From Bradyrhizobium huanghuaihaiense (GTDB lineage Bacteria; Pseudomonadota; Alphaproteobacteria; Rhizobiales; Xanthobacteraceae), in NCBI RefSeq assembly GCF_007830635.1, contig NZ_VLLA01000010.1:62001-126000 (forward strand): a DNA stretch of 64,000 nucleotides, read 5' to 3'. Under the pieces are notes generated by a model. It was not told where the DNA came from, did not search any database, and was given only the letters and a program-made list of their open reading frames with translations. Position 1 is the first letter of the stretch. Each line of letters begins with the position of its first letter. Position numbers and translations under genes: made by a program. This document shows, in pieces, positions 51,810 to 59,618 of this stretch.

Positions 51810-53041
51810 CTGGGATCATCACCGTCAAGCGCGTGAAGATCACGGCCGCGGTGTTTGCCGTGGTCGCGACCGGCATGGTGCTGGCGACGCGTTCGCCGGG
51901 GACGTCGAGCAAGGCGCAATCCTACATCACCGCGCCGGTCGCGGTCAGCGATCTCCGCGAGGAGGTGCTCGCCAGCGGCACGCTGAAGCCGGCGCGGCTG
52001 ACCGCCGTCGGCGCGCAGGTGTCCGGCCGGATCACCGCGCTCAACGTGCGCGTCGGCGACACGGTCAAGGCCGGCGACGTCATCGCCCAGATCGACCCCG
52101 TCACCAAGCAGAACGATCTGCGCAACTCGGAAGCGTCGCTGAAGAATTATCGCGCGCAGAAGGCCGAAAAGGAGGCCGCGCTGGTGCTGGCCGACGCCAA
52201 CCTTGCGCGCCAGCAGGCGACGCTTGCGCAGCGCGCGACCTCGCGCAGCGATTTCGACAGCGCGGAAGCGACCGTGCGCCAGACCCACGCCCAGATCGCA
52301 GCGCTGGAAGCGCTGATCGTCGGCGCCGAGGCCAGCGTCGAGACGGCGCGGGTGAACCTCGACTACACCCGCATCACCGCGCCGATCGACGGCACGGTGC
52401 TCGCGACCGTCGTGCAGGAGGGACAGACGGTCAACGCGGTGCAGTCCGCGCCGACCATCGTCGTGCTCGGCCAGCTCGAGACCATGACCGTGCGGGCGGA
52501 GATCTCCGAGGCCGACATCGTCAAGGTCCGATCGGGACAATCGCTCTACTTCACCATCCTCGGCGACCAGGATCACCGTTACGAGGCGCGGCTGGAGCAG
52601 ATCGAGCCGGCGCCGGAGTCGATCAAGAACGACGCCAGCTTCTCCTCGACCTCAACGACGACGAGCTCAAGCTCGAGCTCGTCGAGCTCGACCAGCACGG
52701 CGATCTACTACATCGGCGTCTTCAACGTCCCGAACAAGGATTATGCGCTCCGAACCTACATGACCGCGGAGGTGCACATCATCACCGGCGAGGCCAAGCG
52801 GGTGAAAACGATCCCTGCGCTCGCCGTGATGCGCAAGTCCGATGGACGCAGCACGGTGCGCACCCTCAGCACGTCGGGCGACGTCAGCGAGCGCGAGGTC
52901 AAGACCGGCCTCAACGATCGCACCACCGTCGAGATCAAATCCGGCTTAGAGGCGGGCGAGCGGGTCGTGACCGGCGAGGCCAGCGAGCAGACCGCATCGC
53001 GCGGCATGCCGGGCGGACCTCCCGGCGGGGGAGGTCCCTGA
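51806..53041 (+). CDS. macA: MacA-like periplasmic adaptor (membrane fusion) protein
   Basis: 411 residues starting at GTG 51806, which overlaps the upstream stop. An N-terminal membrane anchor (VKITAAVFAVVATGMVLAT), lipoyl/hairpin region (SGRITALNVRVGDTVKAGDVIAQIDP, then the coiled coil around 110-190), and a beta-barrel domain (NLDYTRITAPIDGTVLATVVQEGQTVNA) follow the MacA plan. An unusual stretch of Ser and Thr lies at residues 278-298. The C-terminus is a Gly/Pro tail (GMPGGPPGGGGP). It bridges MacB and the outer-membrane factor. Confidence 0.95.
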   Translation: MTGIITVKRVKITAAVFAVVATGMVLATRSPGTSSKAQSYITAPVAVSDLREEVLASGTLKPARLTAVGAQVSGRITALNVRVGDTVKAGDVIAQIDPVTKQNDLRNSEASLKNYRAQKAEKEAALVLADANLARQQATLAQRATSRSDFDSAEATVRQTHAQIAALEALIVGAEASVETARVNLDYTRITAPIDGTVLATVVQEGQTVNAVQSAPTIVVLGQLETMTVRAEISEADIVKVRSGQSLYFTILGDQDHRYEARLEQIEPAPESIKNDASFSSTSTTTSSSSSSSSSTSTAIYYIGVFNVPNKDYALRTYMTAEVHIITGEAKRVKTIPALAVMRKSDGRSTVRTLSTSGDVSEREVKTGLNDRTTVEIKSGLEAGERVVTGEASEQTASRGMPGGPPGGGGP

Positions 53042-53042
53042 C

Positions 53043-54995
53043 ATGACCGATCCGATCATCGACCTCCAGGACATCCGCCGCGAGTTCGCAGCCGGCGACA
53101 CCATTGTGATGGCGCTCGATGACCTCTCACTGAGCATCCAGCCCGGCGAGATGGTCGCGATCATCGGTCAGTCCGGATCAGGCAAATCGACGCTGCTCAA
53201 CATCCTCGGCTGTCTCGATCGTCCGACGTCGGGCGCCTATCGCGTCGCCGGCAAGAACGTTGCCGAGTTGGATGCAGACGAGCTGGCCGCGCTACGACGC
53301 GAGCATTTCGGCTTCATCTTCCAGCGCTACAATCTGCTCGGCGATCTCACCGCTGCCGCGAACGTCGAAATCCCCGCCGTCTATGCCGGCCTCAATGCGC
53401 GTGAGCGCCGGACGCGCGCGAGCGCGCTGCTCGAGCGGCTCGGCGTCGGCACGAGAGGCGGCCACCGCCCGAACCAGCTCTCCGGCGGCCAGCAGCAGCG
53501 TATCTCGATCGCGCGGGCGCTGATCAACGGCGCCGAGGTGATCCTCGCGGACGAGCCAACCGGTGCGCTCGACCGGCGCAGCGGCGAGGAGGTGCTGAAG
53601 ATCCTCAAAGAGCTGCATCGCGAGGGACGGACGATCATCATCGTCACCCACGATGCCGATGTCGCTGCCCGGGCCGAGCGCATCATCGAGTTGCGGGACG
53701 GCAGGATCGTTTCCGATCGCCGCATGGAGAGCGCGGGCGCGTCGGAGCCGGTCGCCCGCACAGCATCGAACGGCGGCGTCGGCTGGACCGGCGCGTTGGG
53801 ACGGCTGCGCGAGGCCTCACGCATGGCGCTGGTGGCGATGGCCGCGCACCGGCTGCGCGCGTTCCTGACCATGCTCGGCATCATCATCGGCATCGCCGCG
53901 GTATCGTCGGTGGTCGCGCTCGGCAACGCCTCGCAGCGCAAGGTGCTGTCGGACATTTCGAGCCTCGGCACCAACACGATCGAGGTGTTTCCGGGCAAGG
54001 ACTTTGGCGATGCGCGCGCCGGCAAGATCAAGACGCTGGTGCTGGACGATGCCCGTGCGCTCGACCGGCAGGGCTTCATCGCCGGCGTCACGCCGACGGT
54101 CTCGACCAGCACCACGGTGCGCTATCGCGGCAACGAATCCAATGTGCTCGTCAACGGCGTCGGCGAGAGCTATTTCCTGGTCAAGGGCGCCAAGCTGGCG
54201 AAAGGCCGCCTGTTCGACGCAGACGCCGTCCGCAACATCGAGCGACAGGCGGTCATCGACGACAACACCAGAAAAACCTTCTTTGCCGATGACCAGACTT
54301 CCGGCATCGGCCGCGTGATCTGGCTCGGCAAGGTGCCGTGCCGCATCGTCGGCGTGATCGCGCAGCAGCAGGGCGGGTTCGGCTCGAATCAGAATTTGGC
54401 GGTGTACCTGCCCTACACCACCGTGCAGGCGCAGTTCACCGGCGGCCGCGCGCTGCGCAGCATCCTCTTGCGGATCAGCGACGAGGTCTCGACCAATCTG
54501 GCGCAGGACGCGGTGACCACGCTCTTGACGCAGCGGCACAACACCAGGGACTTCGTCATCCTCAACACCGACGACATCCGCCGCACCATCACCAGCACGA
54601 CGCAGACGCTGGCCTTCCTGGTGGCGGCGATCGCGGTGATCTCGCTGGTCGTCGGCGGCATCGGCGTCATGAACATCATGCTGGTGTCCGTCTCCGAGCG
54701 GATCAGCGAGATCGGCGTGCGCATGGCGGTCGGGGCGAGGCGCAGCGATATCCTCCAGCAATTCCTGGTGGAGGCGACCCTGATCTCCTCGATCGGCGGC
54801 ATCGCCGGCATCCTCATTGCGGTCCTGCTCGGCGTCGCCATCAACGTGGCGGTGCCCGGCTTCGAGGTCAGCTATTCCGCATTCTCGATCGGCGCGGCAT
54901 TCCTGACCTCGACCGGGATCGGCATCGCCTTCGGCTTCTTCCCCGCCCGCCGCGCCGCCTTCCTCGACCCCGTGGTGGCGCTGAGCCGTGACTGA
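53043..54995 (+). CDS. macB: MacB-like ABC exporter (fused ATPase and permease)
   Basis: 650 residues. The N-terminal ATPase has Walker A GQSGSGKST (42-50), LSGGQQQR near 145, Walker B VILADEPTGALD near 165 and VTHDADVA near 203. The membrane part has one helix near 275-297, a large periplasmic MacB_PCD domain (300-520) and three C-terminal helices with the FtsX-like core (GGIGVMNIMLVSVSERISEIGVRMAVGARRSDILQQFLVEA). It follows macA after 1 nt. MacB exporters drive out peptides, antibiotics or lipids through TolC-like proteins from the periplasm; the substrate here is unknown. Confidence 0.96.
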   Translation: MTDPIIDLQDIRREFAAGDTIVMALDDLSLSIQPGEMVAIIGQSGSGKSTLLNILGCLDRPTSGAYRVAGKNVAELDADELAALRREHFGFIFQRYNLLGDLTAAANVEIPAVYAGLNARERRTRASALLERLGVGTRGGHRPNQLSGGQQQRISIARALINGAEVILADEPTGALDRRSGEEVLKILKELHREGRTIIIVTHDADVAARAERIIELRDGRIVSDRRMESAGASEPVARTASNGGVGWTGALGRLREASRMALVAMAAHRLRAFLTMLGIIIGIAAVSSVVALGNASQRKVLSDISSLGTNTIEVFPGKDFGDARAGKIKTLVLDDARALDRQGFIAGVTPTVSTSTTVRYRGNESNVLVNGVGESYFLVKGAKLAKGRLFDADAVRNIERQAVIDDNTRKTFFADDQTSGIGRVIWLGKVPCRIVGVIAQQQGGFGSNQNLAVYLPYTTVQAQFTGGRALRSILLRISDEVSTNLAQDAVTTLLTQRHNTRDFVILNTDDIRRTITSTTQTLAFLVAAIAVISLVVGGIGVMNIMLVSVSERISEIGVRMAVGARRSDILQQFLVEATLISSIGGIAGILIAVLLGVAINVAVPGFEVSYSAFSIGAAFLTSTGIGIAFGFFPARRAAFLDPVVALSRD

Positions 54996-55010
54996 CCGTA
55001 GGATTGCACC

Positions 55011-55799
55011 ATGACCGTAGTTCTTCGGACGAGACAATCGTCCGCAAATCGACCAACGATCGGCGCCCCCGATGCGATCTCAACCATGACCAACGGCACG
55101 CCCAACATCCTGATCGTCGAGGACGACCAGCCGACCCGCGATCTCATCTCGCGTTATCTGCGCGAGCATTCGTTCGCGGTCAGCGCCGTCACCAACGGCA
55201 GGGAGATGGACCGCCACCTCTCGCAGAACCGCGCCGACCTGATCGTGCTCGACCTGATGCTGCCGGGCGAGGACGGCCTCAGCCTCTGCCGCCGGCTGCG
55301 GATGGAAACGACGACGCCGATCATCATCCTCACCGCGAAGGGCGAGGACCTCGACCGCATCCTCGGCCTCGAAATGGGCGCCGACGACTATCTGCCAAAA
55401 CCGTTCAACCCCCGTGAGCTGCTCGCCCGGATCAACGCGGTGCTGCGCCGGCATGCCAGCGGTCTTGCGGCCGCCTCCACCGCGACGCGGCTGAAATTCC
55501 AGGGCTGGACCATCGATCTGCGCCTGCGGGAGTTGCGCGACCCGGAGGGCGCGCAGGTGCCGCTGACCAGCGCCGAGTTCGACCTGCTGCAAGCCTTCTG
55601 CGAGCGCGCCGGCCGTGTTCTCGGCCGCGACAGTCTCTTGAACATGACGCGCGGCCGCCCCGGCGGAAGTTTCGGCCGCAGTGTCGACGTGCTGGTCAGC
55701 CGTCTCCGCCGCAAGCTCGACCGCAGCGAAGACACCTCCATGATCAAGACCATCCGCACCGGCGGCTACATCTTCACACCAAGGGTGGAGGAAGCATGA
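55011..55799 (+). CDS. OmpR-family response regulator
   Basis: 262 residues. Receiver domain with Glu-Asp-Asp (VEDDQPTRD), phospho-acceptor Asp81 in LIVLDLMLPGEDG, Thr in IILTAKGED and Lys in YLPKPFNPRELLARI. The C-terminal winged helix has LTSAEFDLLQAFCERAGRVLGRDSLL and GGSFGRSVDVLVSRLRRKLD, ending TIRTGGYIF. ATG 55011 has AGGA 7 nt upstream; ATG 55086 would remove 25 residues that precede the receiver. It lies 15 nt after macB and overlaps the kinase gene by 4 nt, so it probably controls the efflux operon. Confidence 0.95.
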   Translation: MTVVLRTRQSSANRPTIGAPDAISTMTNGTPNILIVEDDQPTRDLISRYLREHSFAVSAVTNGREMDRHLSQNRADLIVLDLMLPGEDGLSLCRRLRMETTTPIIILTAKGEDLDRILGLEMGADDYLPKPFNPRELLARINAVLRRHASGLAAASTATRLKFQGWTIDLRLRELRDPEGAQVPLTSAEFDLLQAFCERAGRVLGRDSLLNMTRGRPGGSFGRSVDVLVSRLRRKLDRSEDTSMIKTIRTGGYIFTPRVEEA

Positions 55800-57124
55800 G
55801 CCGCGCCGCCGACATCCTGGCGCTGTTCAGCTTCAGGCGGATCAGCGGTCAGATCGCCGCCCTGATCCTGGTCTCGCTGATCCTGATCCACGTGCTGATC
55901 GCCGGATATTTCCTGCTCAACCAGCCGAAGCTGCTCGCGAACTCGCCGGTCGAGCAGTTCGAGCTGATCGCGCGGATCATCACCAACACGCCCAAGGCGG
56001 AGCGCGCGCTCGTCCTCGACAGCATCAGCCGGACCTTTCCGGCGCTCAAGCTGCAATTGCGGGACGGTGTTTCGACTTCCGTTATGCCGCTGCCGGCGCG
56101 GACACCCCTGCCCATCCCCTCCGCACTCGGCGGCCGGGCGGAGCTCATTCGCGGCAGCGGCGCAGAACAGGATCGCGTCTGGTTCTATCTCGCCAAGGAC
56201 GACGTGCTCGAAGCGACGATGGGATTGCCCCAGATACCGGCCTTCGTCAGCGGCCTCTGGACCTCGACGCTGCTGTTCCTGGTGGCGAGCGTCACGTTGC
56301 TCGGCGTCTGGGCCGGCCGCGCGCTGTCCTCGCCGCTGTCGGCCTTCGCGCGCGCGGCGGAGAATTTCAGCCTGAACCGGGCCTCGCCGCCGCTGCCGGA
56401 GAACGGACCGGAGGAGATCAGGTCCGCAGCCAGAGCGCTGAACCGGATGCGCGAGCGCATCACCGCGCTAATGAACGACAGGACGCGCATGCTCGCGGCC
56501 ATCAGCCACGATTTGCGCACGCCGATCACGCGGCTGCGGCTGCGCTCGGAATATATCGAGGATCCGGCGCAGCGCACGCAGACCGTGCGCGACCTCGACC
56601 AGATGCAGTCGATGCTGGAATCGGTTCTGTCCCTGCTGCGCAGTGAAAGCCCGGTGAAGCCGACACTGGTGGATGTCGCGGCGCTGCTGCAGATGGTGTG
56701 CGAGCAATTTTCCGATTGCGGCCATGCGGTGACTTATTCGGGCCCCGACCGCGCCGCCTTCGTGCTGCGGCCGGACGAGATCATCCGCGCGGTCACCAAC
56801 CTCGTCCAGAACGCAACGCGCTTCGGGACCAGGATCGACGTCGCGCTGTCGATATCGGGGGACCAGCTCGTCATCGAGGTTTCGGACGATGGACCTGGCA
56901 TTCCCGATGACAGGAAGGCGGCGATGCTGGAGCCCTTCGTGCGCGGTGAGGACGCCCGCACCATGGACGAGACGACCGGATTCGGCCTCGGCCTCTCGAT
57001 CGCGCAGGCGATCGTGACCGCGCATGATGGAACCCTTGAGCTGCGCGACAACGCGCCGAAAGGCCTGTGCGTCCGCTTGCAGCTCGCCAGGACCGGCGCG
57101 GCGCCGGAGGCATCCCGGCCATAA
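55796..57124 (+). CDS. sensor histidine kinase (HAMP, HisKA, HATPase)
   Basis: 442 residues, ATGA overlap with the response regulator. Membrane helices near 18-40 and 158-180 enclose a periplasmic sensor of about 115 residues. Then a HAMP linker (SAFARAAENFSL, IRSAARALNRMRERI), H-box AAISHDLRTPITRLRLR with the phospho-accepting His near 238, N-box NLVQNATRFG near 335, G1 DDGPGIPD and G2 GFGLGLSI. EnvZ-like. With the regulator it forms the control module for the preceding macAB-type pump. Confidence 0.95.
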   Translation: MSRAADILALFSFRRISGQIAALILVSLILIHVLIAGYFLLNQPKLLANSPVEQFELIARIITNTPKAERALVLDSISRTFPALKLQLRDGVSTSVMPLPARTPLPIPSALGGRAELIRGSGAEQDRVWFYLAKDDVLEATMGLPQIPAFVSGLWTSTLLFLVASVTLLGVWAGRALSSPLSAFARAAENFSLNRASPPLPENGPEEIRSAARALNRMRERITALMNDRTRMLAAISHDLRTPITRLRLRSEYIEDPAQRTQTVRDLDQMQSMLESVLSLLRSESPVKPTLVDVAALLQMVCEQFSDCGHAVTYSGPDRAAFVLRPDEIIRAVTNLVQNATRFGTRIDVALSISGDQLVIEVSDDGPGIPDDRKAAMLEPFVRGEDARTMDETTGFGLGLSIAQAIVTAHDGTLELRDNAPKGLCVRLQLARTGAAPEASRP

Positions 57125-57186
57125 AGTCGCGGCAATCCTCGGGCTTGTCGGCTTCACCTCCCTCAATCCTGCTTCCCGGAGTTCCA

Positions 57187-58326
57187 ATGTCTTCCGCCGA
57201 CCGGCCGGCGACACGCCTTGCGACACGGCTTGCCTTCCTCGTCGCAGGCTTCGGCATGGCTTGCTGGGCACCGCTGGTGCCGTTCGCGAAGACGCGGCTC
57301 GGCGTCGACGACGGCATGCTCGGGCTGCTCCTGCTCAGCCTCGGCATCGGCTCGGTCGCCGCGATGCTGCTGACCGGCATCATGAGCGCGCGCTACGGCA
57401 GCAGGCCGATCATCATCGCCGGCGGGCTTGGTCTGGCACTGGTGCTGCCTTTGCTCGCGATCGCGAGTACGCCCGCATCGCTGGCACTGGCGCTGCTCGC
57501 ATTCGGCGCCGCGCTCGGCTCGATCGATGTCGCCATGAACATCCATGCGGTGGAGGTGGAGCGCGCCGCAAAAATTCCGCTGATGTCCGGCTTCCACGCG
57601 CTCTTCAGCATCGGCGGCTTCGCCGGATCGGCCCTGATGACCGCGCTGCTGTCGCTGCGGCTCGGCGCGCTCGCCTGCACGCTGATCTGCTCCGCCCTGA
57701 TGCTGGCCGCGATGGTGGTGACGTCGCCGCGCCTGCTTCGCTCGGTGCAGGTGCAGGACGGGCCGCTCCTGGTGCTGCCGCACGGCTCGGTGCTCCTGCT
57801 GGCGCTGCTCGGCGCCATCACCTTCCTGGTCGAAGGCGCGATGCTCGATTGGGGCGCGCTGCTCGTGATCGGCGCGGGCCTCGTCCCGGAGGCGCAAGGT
57901 GGGACCGGCTACATCGTGTTCTCGATCGCGATGACAGTGGGGCGGCTCGGCGGCGACGCCGTCGTCGCGCGCATCGGAGACCGCGCGACATTGTTCTGGG
58001 GCAGCCTCATTGCGATCGGGGGCTTCGTGGTGCTGCTCACAGCTCCCGTTGCGGCGGTTGCGATGGCCGGCTTCCTGCTGATCGGCCTCGGCGCCTCGAA
58101 CCTCGTACCGGTGCTGTTCCGCCGCGCAGCCTGGCAGACGGTGATGCCAACGGGGCTCGCCGTCGCCGCGATCACGACCGCCGGCTATGCCGGCATCCTG
58201 GTGGGCCCCGCCGGCGTCGGCTTCGTCGCCCGCCTCGGCGGATTGCCGATGGCGTTCTGGCTTCTGGCCGCGCTGATGTGTCTGGTCACATTGTCGGCGC
58301 GCATCGTCACGCGCCCCGCGGATTGA
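57187..58326 (+). CDS. MFS transporter
   Basis: 379 residues with about twelve hydrophobic helices. The loop 2-3 motif reads GIMSARYGSRPIII and the loop 8-9 equivalent is RIGDRATLFWGS. Close in pattern to the YbjJ-like inner-membrane MFS group (WAPLVPFAKTRLGVDDGMLGLLLLSLGIGS; NIHAVEVER; EGAMLDWGALL). GGAG 5 nt before ATG 57187. It follows the kinase gene by 62 nt and may be in the same transcript. Substrate unknown. It converges on a Bug gene with 6 nt between. Confidence 0.9.
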   Translation: MSSADRPATRLATRLAFLVAGFGMACWAPLVPFAKTRLGVDDGMLGLLLLSLGIGSVAAMLLTGIMSARYGSRPIIIAGGLGLALVLPLLAIASTPASLALALLAFGAALGSIDVAMNIHAVEVERAAKIPLMSGFHALFSIGGFAGSALMTALLSLRLGALACTLICSALMLAAMVVTSPRLLRSVQVQDGPLLVLPHGSVLLLALLGAITFLVEGAMLDWGALLVIGAGLVPEAQGGTGYIVFSIAMTVGRLGGDAVVARIGDRATLFWGSLIAIGGFVVLLTAPVAAVAMAGFLLIGLGASNLVPVLFRRAAWQTVMPTGLAVAAITTAGYAGILVGPAGVGFVARLGGLPMAFWLLAALMCLVTLSARIVTRPAD

Positions 58327-58332
58327 GTCGTC

Positions 58333-59322
58333 TCAAAACCTCTCCAGCCCGATCGATTTGATCATGCCCGCAAGGCTCGCCGAAGTCGCCTCGACGAGGC
58401 GCTGGAATTCGGCCGGCTTCGAATCGCTGTCCGGCTCCATGCCCTCGGCGCGGTAGTTGGCCTGCATCGCCTTGTCGGCCATGGCCATGCGCGTCGCCTG
58501 CGCGATCCGGTCGATGATCGCATCGTCGGTCTGCCGGGGCGCGAACAGGCCGAACCAGCCGTCATAGCGGAGGCCCGGCATGCCGGATTCGATGGCGGTC
58601 GGGATATCGGGGGCAACGCTCAGCCGCTTCTCGGTGGCGACCGCGATCATCCGGATCTTGCCGGCCTCTCTCCACTGCTGCAATTGCACCGACATCACGG
58701 CAATGATCAGGGGGATCTGGCCGGCGAGGAGGTCGTTGCTGGCCTGAGCGATGCCCCGATACGGGACATGGACGATGTCCAGCCCGCCCGCCTGCAGCTT
58801 GAAGGCTTCGCCGACGAGATGATTTCCGCTGCCGATACCGGGGGTCCCGTAGGACAGCTTTCCAGGATTGGCTTTTGCGTAGGCAATCAGCTCAGGCAGA
58901 TTTGTGACGGGTACCGACGGATGGACGACGAAAACAAGCGCGCTGGTGATGAGGCGGCAGATGGCGCGGAAATCGGCCATCGCATAGGACGGATTTTGCG
59001 CCAGCAGCGGAATGGCCGCCTGCGTGCTGTCGTTCCCGAGCAGCAGCGAGTAGCCGTCGGGCTTCTCGCGCGCGACCGCCGCTGTCCCGATCGCGCCGCC
59101 CGCACCGGTGATGTTTTCGATGAAGACGGGTCCAAGCAGCGACGACATCTTCTCCGCCCAGGGACGCCCGATCTGGTCGCCGGATCCGCCCGCCCCATAG
59201 GGAATCACCAGTCGAATGGGACGAGAGGGATAATCGGCGGTCTGCCCGATGCGCGGAATCGCCGCGAGCACCGCCGCCGCCGGTAATGCATGGACGAAGT
59301 GTCGCCGCGAGTAGGAAGACAT
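58333..59322 (-). CDS. Bug-family (TctC-like) periplasmic substrate-binding protein
   Basis: 329 residues, Tat-type signal SYSRRHFVHALPAAAVLAAIP. Family elements: YPSRPIRLVIPYGAGGSGDQIGR (31-53), VFIENITGAGGAIGTAAVAREKPDGYSLLLGNDS (66-99), YGTPGIGSGNHLVGEAFK and VHVPYRGIAQASNDLLAGQIPLI. Orphan receptor: no TctA/TctB genes are near. A second orphan in this window is at 4649, with only general similarity. Ligand unknown. The 296-bp gap to the next gene shows nothing clear. Confidence 0.92.
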   Translation of the reverse strand: MSSYSRRHFVHALPAAAVLAAIPRIGQTADYPSRPIRLVIPYGAGGSGDQIGRPWAEKMSSLLGPVFIENITGAGGAIGTAAVAREKPDGYSLLLGNDSTQAAIPLLAQNPSYAMADFRAICRLITSALVFVVHPSVPVTNLPELIAYAKANPGKLSYGTPGIGSGNHLVGEAFKLQAGGLDIVHVPYRGIAQASNDLLAGQIPLIIAVMSVQLQQWREAGKIRMIAVATEKRLSVAPDIPTAIESGMPGLRYDGWFGLFAPRQTDDAIIDRIAQATRMAMADKAMQANYRAEGMEPDSDSKPAEFQRLVEATSASLAGMIKSIGLERF

Positions 59323-59618
59323 GCCCGAATTCCGGAAGCGGTTGGTCACGGCCCGAGCCGGGACCGGCTCCCGGACGATCCCATCGCAGCAATCGGCGAC
59401 CGACGTCAATGCTCCATCCGGACTATGCGGCGGCCTCACCGCCATGCCGCGTGCTCTAACCCATTACTTTTAAAACAATATTTCGGAAGGCGACCGACCC
59501 ACGCGGTCCACGCAGGGCTGCCGGCCCTGCCCACTGCTTTCGGCCAGTTTACTGTACGGTTCGTTCTGATAGACCACAAAGAAATACCTTTTGACTCCCG
59601 TCGCGGGGGTAATGGCGC

